In this document: piece by piece, positions 56,930-64,000 of the stretch
How the letters are laid out: every line of letters begins with the position of its first letter
How positions within the stretch are numbered: position 1 is the stretch's first letter
DNA from: Avena insularis
Lineage: Eukaryota > Streptophyta > Magnoliopsida > Poales > Poaceae
Reading direction: 5' to 3'
Assembly: GCA_023614405.1 (NCBI GenBank)
Contig: CM042689.1
Location: 331,676,305-331,740,304 of the forward strand
Length of the DNA: 64,000 bases
The notes under the pieces: generated by a model
Told to the model about the DNA's origin: nothing
Database searches by the model: none
What the model saw: only the letters and a program-made list of their open reading frames with translations
Made by a program: the position numbers and the translations under genes

Positions 56930-58471
56930 TGATACGTTGAAAACGTATCTATAATTTTTGATGCTCCATGCTTGTTTTATATCATTTGTCTTATGTTTTG
57001 TCTACACTTTGAGGTGTTTTTATATCTTTTCTGGAACTAACCTATTGACAAGATGCCACAGTGCCAGTTGCATGCTTTCTTCTATTTTTGGTTCCAGAAA
57101 GGCAGAAAATCAATATTCTCGGAATTGGACGGGACAAAAGCCAAAGTTATTATTTTTCTCGGAGCAACACGGAACCACGAAGCAGAGACGAAGGGGGGCC
57201 ACAGGGTGGTCGCACCCCCTAGGTGCGGGCAAGCCCTGGGGGCGCCCATAGGGGGTGTGGGACCCCTGTACCCCCACCGACCTTGATTCATGCGCCTATA
57301 AGAGCCCCCCGATGAGAAAACCCTAGAGGATCCAGAAGAAATCCACGAAAACCTCTGTTGCGCCGCCACCACCGAAGGGGAGATTCGGGGGACAGAAAGT
57401 CTCTGTTCCGGCACCCTGCCGGGACGGGGAAGTGCCCCCGGAGCCATCTCCATCGCCACCTCCATCGCCATCTTGATCACCATTGCTGATTCCCATGATG
57501 AGGAGGGAGTAGTTCTTCCTCAGGGCTAAGGGCTCTACCGGTAGCTATGTGTTCATCTCTCTCTCTCTCTCTATGCATGATCTTGTGTTCATGAGCTTTG
57601 TAATCAAGTAGATCTACCTTGCTACTCAAGTTCTTCATTAGATCTCTGCTCTTCCCATGTGTGTGAAAGTGACAGCGTGCACGCCATGGTGGCACTTAGG
57701 CTTGAGTCTACATAAATACTCTTTGTGCTTTAATAGATCTATGTTTTTCCCCACGTGTGTGAAAGTGACAACGGGCATACCGTGTGTGGCACTTTGGCTA
57801 GATTGAATATTTGTTACGAGTTATATTTAGAGTTGGATGTCTCTATGAAATTGTGGTGTTTGTTGGAACCATCTAGTGCTCAAGGTGACAGTGTGGGGTT
57901 ATCTAGATTGGGGAAGACAGACTTTGAGGTGTGTTGTTATAGCCCTACCATGGATTAGAGTGTGCAACCGGAGAGTAGTTAAGAGTAGTATCATGAAGAG
58001 AGGATATTTATATGAGAGAGTGTTCATTAGTGAGAGTATGATCCCTAGGCCTTGTTTCTAAGCATTGAAACACCGTTTGCTACTAGATCTGTTGCATGTT
58101 TGCTTTCTTCCATCTTTGTTCCGTTTTCCGGGGAGGTTTTGGTCCTTTACCTTACCTCACCATCAAGCTCTTTTTTGGCACTGTTACCTCACCGTCAACA
58201 ACAAGTCAGAAGCTCTTTTCTGGCACTTTTACCACTTGTATTTCACTATCTCTTCGCCGAACTAGTGCACATATATTAGGTGTGTTGGGGACACAAGAGA
58301 CTTCTTGTATATTGATTGCAGGGTTGCTTGAGAGGGATACCTTTGACCACTTCCTCCCTGAGTTCGATAAACCTTGGGTGATCCACTTAAGGGAAACTTG
58401 TTGTTGTTCTACAAACCTCTGCACTTGGAGGCCCAACAACTGTCTACAAGAATAGAAGTGCGTAGACATCA
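56930..58471 (+). repeat. 5' LTR of the Athila-like element
   Basis: A 1542-bp LTR from TGATACGTTG to GACATCA. The first half matches 1436-1765 well. A CCTATAAGAG box at about 57296 is a likely promoter. A (TC)n run lies at 57556-57572. The motif caagctcttttttggc recurs near 58160 and 58470. Confidence 0.85.
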
Positions 58472-58481
58472 AGCTCTTTTT

Positions 58482-58499
58482 TGGCGCCGTTGTTGGGGA
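58482..58499 (+). other. Primer binding site, tRNA-Asp
   Basis: TGGCGCCGTTGTTGGGGA is complementary to the 3' end of plant aspartate tRNA with one mismatch (usual TGGCGCCGTTGCCGGGGA). tRNA-Asp priming is typical of the Athila lineage. Confidence 0.85.
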
Positions 58500-58683
58500 G
58501 GAAAGGTAAAAGGCACTCACACACGTTACCCCACGGCAACATCAAGCCAGAAATCTCTTTTACCGGCATTGCCGGGAGGTAAATAAAAAGGTACTCACAT
58601 CCTCCGGTGTGAGTGCTCAAAGTTATTTCCTTTAGATTCTGCAATTTTGTCTTTTTGTTTCTTGTTTACACTAGTTAGGCTTA

Positions 58684-59400
58684 ATGGAAAACAAAAAAAA
58701 AACTAGAGAGCTTTATAGTGTTTATCTTGAGCTAGGATACGAACTGTTTGAAGAGAAAATTAAAAAACCTATGGATCTTTATTTGCATGCTAATAGCAAT
58801 GTTATTAGTATGGATTTTTTGAACACCATTGTTACTAATGGTATGGAAACGTCAAATCTTGGGGAAGCTAGTTTTTATGAGAAGGATCTTTTTAGTTCCC
58901 CAGCTTTAGGGAAGAAAATTTGCTCTTATGATACTTTATCTCCCATATGTGGTAATTCTAATGATACTTGTGATATTTTAAATCCACATACTGAAAGTGC
59001 CCCTTTTAAAATACCTATTGAAATTGTTGAACGTGTTATGAATAACTACTATTTTGGAGATGGAACTATCCATCCTTGTGATCATTTACTCTTTATACAT
59101 GAATTATGCGAGTTGTTCAAGTGTGCAGGTATTTCAATGGACCAAGTTAAGAGGAAGATATTCCCTTTCTCATTTAGGGACAAAGAAAGGGAGTGGTATG
59201 AGCTACTAGATGATCCTCATCATTTGGAGTGGAAGGAACTTGAATCTCTCTTTTTCTCTAAATTTTATCCTCCTCATGAAATTCATAAAGATAGGAATTA
59301 TATTTATAATTTTCATCCTCGTGAGGGAGAAAGTATTGCCGAAGCTTGGGGGAGATTGAAGTCACTAATTCTCAAATGTCCCATTCATGTTCCCCAGTAA
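58684..59400 (+). pseudogene. Athila-like gag, N-terminal part
   Basis: The ATG at 58684 opens MENKKKTRELYSVYLELGYE. The gag domain is recognised by FKIPIEIVERVMNNYYFGDG, then KRKIFPFSFRDKEREWYELL, and WKELESLFFSKFYPPHEIHK, the standard plant retrotransposon gag blocks. The frame stops at 59400, just where the next frame (from 59387) overlaps, so a single frameshift near 59390 separates two parts of one gag. Its role in family members is capsid formation. This copy would yield only the N-terminal part unless ribosomes shift frame. Confidence 0.8.
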
Positions 59401-60463
59401 TGTTGTTATCAACAATTTTTATGCAAGGCTTTCAGGACATTACAAGGACTATCTAGATACTTGTTTAGAGGGATCCTTCACAAGTAAGGAGGTCAAAGCT
59501 AAGTGGGATCTTCTTGAAACAATTCAAAGCAATACCGAAGATTGGGATAATGACAAAGGTAAAGAACCGGATATAAACTATGAGTATGATTGCATTAAGT
59601 CTTTCGCTGAAACTGCTGATTTTCAAGATCTTAGTGCTAAATATGGTCTTGATCCTCAAATTCTTGTTAGATATTATAGAGTCTTTGCTTCCCATATTAA
59701 TGTTCCTAAAGAAAAATGGGACATGTATCATGAACCTTTTAAAGACACTTGCATGGAAAATAAAAATGTTATTAGTGATTGCAATAAACATGCTCAAACT
59801 TCTGAAAGTACTATTTCTTATAAGCATGTTAATTTTTATGGTATGCATAGACCTTGTGAAAAGAATCAAAATGAAGAAGATTATTGTATCACCCACTGGA
59901 ATGAAAGAACTAGAACGTGGTATAAGGCTCTAAATAATCTTGGTAAAAAAGTTTGTGCCCTCTACCCTTTTATTTGTGAACTCTGCTGTGAAGTGGGTCA
60001 TTTCAATTTTCAATGCTCAGGCCATATGAGTACTGCAAGCTTGTATTGTGATAACGTGATCACTGATAATCAACATGATGAACTTACTTTATTTTTGGAG
60101 TGTGAAGAGTTATCAAGAAAAACTTCTTTGATAGACATGAGTACTTCTGATATGAATAGCGTCATGCATGGTTTTCATCTTTATTGTGTTGAAAACTGCC
60201 ACGCAAATACTTACATACAAAATCTTATAAAAGATGATATTTTACCAAATTATGACAGGACTGATATGTGTTTTGATCTTATTAATGAAAAGGAGGAATC
60301 CTCCAAAGTTTCTTCTATTGTCTCTAACAATAAGCCAGGATATGTGGAGAAGCTTCCTTTCAAGCCTCTCCCTCCTAAAGAGGACAGAAGAAGAAGAAAA
60401 AGAAGAGGAGTAAAAGGAGAGAGGAAACGGTATTTTCCTCTAATCATGTTGCTCCTATCATAG
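59387..60463 (+). pseudogene. Athila-like gag, zinc-knuckle part
   Basis: Continues gag after the frameshift (NFYARLSGHYKDYLDTCLEG). A long middle region follows with no known fold, then a zinc knuckle CELCCEVGHFNFQC in CX2CX4HX4C form near 59980, and a basic run RRRRKRRGVKGERKR. A frameshift near 60405 and the TAG at 60461-60463 end it. The true continuation in another frame reads VFADESELDDVPMPVTYSSD. No protease active site is found. The basic run could bind RNA or act as a nuclear signal. Confidence 0.75.
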
Positions 60464-60487
60464 TTTTTGCTGATGAGTCTGAACTAG

Positions 60488-61234
60488 ATGATGTTCCTAT
60501 GCCTGTTACATATAGTAGTGATCATGATTGGGAAAAGCACACCACTTTTGATATTTTTTACCAATTCTGAAAATGATGATATTAATAGTTGTTGTGCTAT
60601 TAGTGCTATCCATGTATCTTCTAATGATTATATGTTTACAAATGAACACACTTGGGAAGATAGCTATTCTAGTGCTTATGATGATACTATACCTCCAATA
60701 TATGATGAATACAATGATAAGTATGATATTTTTAGTCCACCTACTATAGAGGAGAAAGTTTATTGTGATTACAATATGCCTCCTATATTTGATGATTATG
60801 GTGATGAGAATGATAGTGATAGCTATTTTGTTGAATTTGCTCCCACTATAATTAATAAGAATGGCTATTCTTATGTGGAGAGTAATAATCATTTTATGCA
60901 TGTGGATCATGATACGAATGTTTTATGTAATAGTTATATTGTTAATTTTATTCATGTTGCTACTGAAAGTTATTGTGAGAGAGGGAAATATGGTTTTATG
61001 CATCTCAATAATATTAAGTTTCCCCTCTTTATGTTGAAAGTTTTGCAGTTGCACTTGTTTTGTTTTCCTATGCTTGTTGCGTTGTGCTTTCATGACTTGC
61101 TTATTTACAAGATTCCTATGCATAGGAAGTGGGTTAGACTTAAATGTGTTTTCAATTTGCTTCTTGATGCTCTCTTTTACTTCAATTCATATTGCTTATG
61201 TGAGCATCTTCTCAAACTATCAAGCCTAACTTAA
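60488..61234 (+). pseudogene. Athila-like C-terminal domain of unknown function
   Basis: From about 60565 the natural frame is TNSENDDINSCCAISAIHVS, an acidic, Tyr/Asp-rich region with PPIYDEYNDKYDIF and PPIFDDYGDENDSD as two similar blocks. Then the conserved end appears: SYIVNFIHVATESYCERGKY, FPLFMLKVLQLHLFCFPMLV, PMHRKWVRLKC. The hydrophobic FPLFMLKVLQLHLFCFPMLV stretch could be a membrane segment. The same end occurs at 38640-38905. It replaces pol in position. Function unknown. Confidence 0.6.
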
Positions 61235-64000
61235 AGGCGTTAAAGAAAAGTACTTGTTGGAAGATAACCCAAGATTTTCTTGAGTCTTGGAAGTTATTAC
61301 TTCAGTAATGACCTCTCCTTATCCTTTTTGTTTGTTTTGCCAAGAATGACCTCTAATGAGAGGGAAGTAAGATTTGGGAAGTTGCTGTCCCGAAACAGAT
61401 TTTTGTCCTCCACCATAAAAAATTGTGAGGAGTCTCTGTAACTTGGATTGAGCTAAAAATTTACGAATAAATCCCCCAGTATGTTAGATAACTTTCGTTA
61501 GTTCAACACTTTTTGATTTGAGCAATATAAGATCTTCTAAAAAATTGGTTTCTACCTGCTGGTCTGTTTTGACAGATTTCTGCCATTATTTGCATTTGCT
61601 TCTTATTGATTTTTTTAGTTCTTTTTTAGAAAATGAGCTTTCTGAAGGAGTTGCTACAGTAGCTTGTGTTTTTAGTGAAAAGCCTTGCTGTTCCAAAGCT
61701 TTGCCAGAGGTCTAATATCTTTTGAATAAGCTAATGTTGCTAATGAAGATTGTGCGAAGTTCTGTATGAAGGAAAAATTTCAGGTGTAGAGAGAGAGTGA
61801 TGCAATGAGATGAAGAATGGACAAAAGCTCAAGCTTGGGGATGCCACCACGGTGTCACCCCAATAAATATTCAAGAGGTACAAGCATCAAAGCTTGGGGA
61901 TGCCCAAGGCATCCCTTTCTTCATCAATAAAAATCCCAGGTCTTTCTAGACACTTCGTTTTATTTGTTTAATGCACAGTTGTGTTGTTCTTGGAGCGTCT
62001 TAGTTTTCGTTTTTGGTTTTCGTTTGCTTAGTTTGCTTGAGTAAGTTGGTTGGTTACACCACACTTCTTTTGGAGAGAGACACACTCTATTTCCATTGCC
62101 TAGAACACTCTAGTTTTCACTCTTATTGTTTTGTGAGTGTTCACTTTTGCTAGCACTACATTCAGCCTTAGTTTTCTTGTGCTTATTGCTTAGAAATATT
62201 TAGTTCTTCTTTGTAGATTGTGATACAATCTCACTGATCTTTATTGATTATTATCTTTGTGGGTTGTTTCAAATAAGTCGTTTGGTGTTGGAAAGGAGTA
62301 GAAAGTTTCATACTTATAGTGGTACAAGAGGAGCTTGCTTTGACTGTGACTTGGACTCTATCATGTCATGCTAGATCTTGTTTTGACCTTATGCTTAGTG
62401 ATTATTGCAGTAGCATGACTTGTTCCAAACAACTAGGATTTCTTAATGTGCCTTGAAGGAATCATGCGTTGTTTTGGCATACAAAAGCATAGTATTGTGG
62501 TATTCTCCTTTGATGCTTTGTTTGGGTTGACTTGGGACATGCTCACACCATGTATTGACTATGAACAAGTCACCATAGCCTCTAAGATCATTTAGTCCTT
62601 GACTTGTAGTACCACTTTATGCTTTGATTAGTAATGTTTTGTTGCTCTGCATGATTATGGCCATTATTGCTCTCTTAGTTGGTTGCTCCCAGTCTTTTGC
62701 TAGCCTCCACTTGTATGAGTAAGCTCTACTCATGCTTCCAACTCCCAAGAAACCAAGTTATTCCAAAGTGTCCACTATAAATTCCTATGCATGGTGTGTT
62801 ACACCATTCCAAGTATATTATTGTTTGCAACTATCTTCCAATTAAAAACTATTTTGTTATGTGAAAACTTAGTGATTAAAGCCCTCACGAACTTGATGGC
62901 ACACTTTATTCCTTGCCCCTAATAAACTTGAACCATTGTGACAACTTTGTTGTATATGCTTGCACTTATAAGTTGGAATTAGCAGAACCGTGCTATCACG
63001 GGGAACGTTTTCAACATTGCACTTGTACTTTGTACTCAGTTGATATCATGCTCTTTTGTCTCTGGATGTCAACGGTGTGAAATAAAGAGGGAACTTGTAG
63101 GTCCATGGAGTTTGTATTCTGTGTTAGAGAAGCGCCTGGGCCACTAGCCTAAGCCATGCCTAATCATGGTGGAAACTTGCAGCATCACCATAGTGACATC
63201 TATGAAGAATTCTTCTTATAAAAAAGAGACATATTGAGAAAAGAGCACCATATTCCCATGGTAAATACGAAGATTGCTAAGATGCTCATTGTCTGCTTGC
63301 CTTGTCATTTTGGTTATGGGATAGCTCTTGTACCATGTGCAAGGGCTACCTTGTTGGCGGTTCTCAATGATATGAAAATACTTACAATGACAAGAACTTA
63401 CCTGGACCCAAAGTTGAGTATGCATGAAGTGTGGCCCTCGTATTCAAGGGACTTGAGATTGCCAACTTATACTTCGTCAAGCATATACTCCATCTTTGTT
63501 CACTTTAACCTTTACCACTTCAAGATGCTTATGATAGGGGCAATGAGGGCTGAAAGCTAACAAGTACCATAATTTTTGGAAGCTCTTTTTGAAACTTGTA
63601 ATCCCTGCTTCCTTTACAAAAAAGCCTTTCTTCCACTACTATATTGAGTCTCCACCTTCTACCTTTAGGAACCATTAAGAGAGCATAGTTGCCATTCTGT
63701 GTGCAGTGTCCCAAAGCTTATTGATTGATGCATATTATGATATTACTTGTTCTTGTGCTATTTGTTTCTAGTCACTTTTATAAACTTTGAAGGTGTCCTA
63801 TGCATCTATATTGCTACTCTATGAGGGACAAGCTGATTGCCACTATGCCATGTTTTCTGTATGTGAAACAAACAAACGTTTTTCAATGCATTGTTATTCA
63901 TGATCTTTGTTTTTAACCTTTCATGTTGCATGCATAGTTACTTTGTCTTATTGTTAGAACTCCATTGTTCATGCACATGTTTAGAGTTCTTTGATCCTAG
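61235..64000 (+). other. Non-coding interior of the Athila-like element
   Basis: Only short frames. The phrase agcttggggatgcc occurs twice (about 61833 and 61889). The block 62880-63570 is shared with 45080-45700. The region probably carries packaging or other cis signals. It reaches the window end without an LTR. Confidence 0.6.

Larger units (their letters stand above)
56930..64000 (+). mobile_element. Athila-like gag-only element, 3' end outside window
   Basis: The 5' LTR is 56930-58471, with a tRNA-Asp primer site at 58482. Then come gag-type frames (58684-61234) and about 2.8 kb of non-coding interior; no 3' LTR appears before 64000. Protease, reverse transcriptase, RNase H and integrase are all absent. 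Together with the related copy at 38293-46305, this suggests a non-autonomous family similar to the Sabrina elements of Triticeae; the name is an inference. Confidence 0.8.

Noticed and set aside
1..64000. A defence system, biosynthetic cluster or other multi-gene system
   Set aside because: The coding content is transposon genes plus one regulator and fragments; nothing supports a coordinated gene cluster.

Overview
The window reads as grass nuclear DNA, most likely a Pooideae cereal or forage relative. It is a nest of LTR retrotransposons and DNA transposons around a small gene island. This rests on the repeat types: large Ty1/copia elements primed by initiator Met-tRNA, a chromovirus-type Ty3/gypsy element, gag-only Athila-like elements primed by tRNA-Asp, a CACTA element with 660-bp internal repeats, and Stowaway and Tourist MITEs. 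The species cannot be named from sequence alone. No rRNA, tRNA or CRISPR feature was seen.

Layout, left half. Bases 1-283 are host flank ending in a decayed 3' end of an OVATE-family (OFP) gene. A non-autonomous CACTA transposon (284-36900, TSD GCG) interrupts it. Its own DNA is only about 3.8 kb; the rest is later insertions, three of which fall in the same 660-bp repeat unit: (a) an Athila-like solo LTR (1436-13636), itself split by a gag-only SIRE/Maximus-like copia element (1766-12415); (b) a complete but dead copia element (13707-22663) carrying a 570-bp hAT-like insertion in one LTR; (c) a gypsy chromovirus (22808-34446) whose terminal LTRs are in inverted orientation although it has a perfect 5-bp TSD.

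Right half. After the CACTA comes a broken gene of unknown function (37402-37757). A second nest follows (37758-49466): one antisense Athila-like LTR split by a truncated element that carries a 4.07-kb gypsy solo LTR. The gene island follows: a gene tail with a poly(A) signal (49469-49665), a B3-domain pseudogene (49704-50100, minus), and the one apparently intact host gene, an OVATE family transcriptional regulator (50790-51812, minus) with a TATA box and a poly(A) signal. From 52 to 55.7 kb lie a retroposon-like 3' tail, a Stowaway and a Tourist MITE. From 55763 a copia LTR is interrupted by an Athila-like gag-only element (56930) that runs out of the window.

Working together: only the OFP gene is likely to have a host function. 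No retroelement here looks autonomous: their reading frames carry stops, frameshifts, a catalytic Asp-to-Asn change or wholesale loss of pol. The points most worth a second look are the inverted-LTR gypsy element, the OFP paralogue remnant split by the CACTA, the B3 pseudogene, the near-palindromic hairpins in the SIRE-like LTRs, and the unassigned gene.
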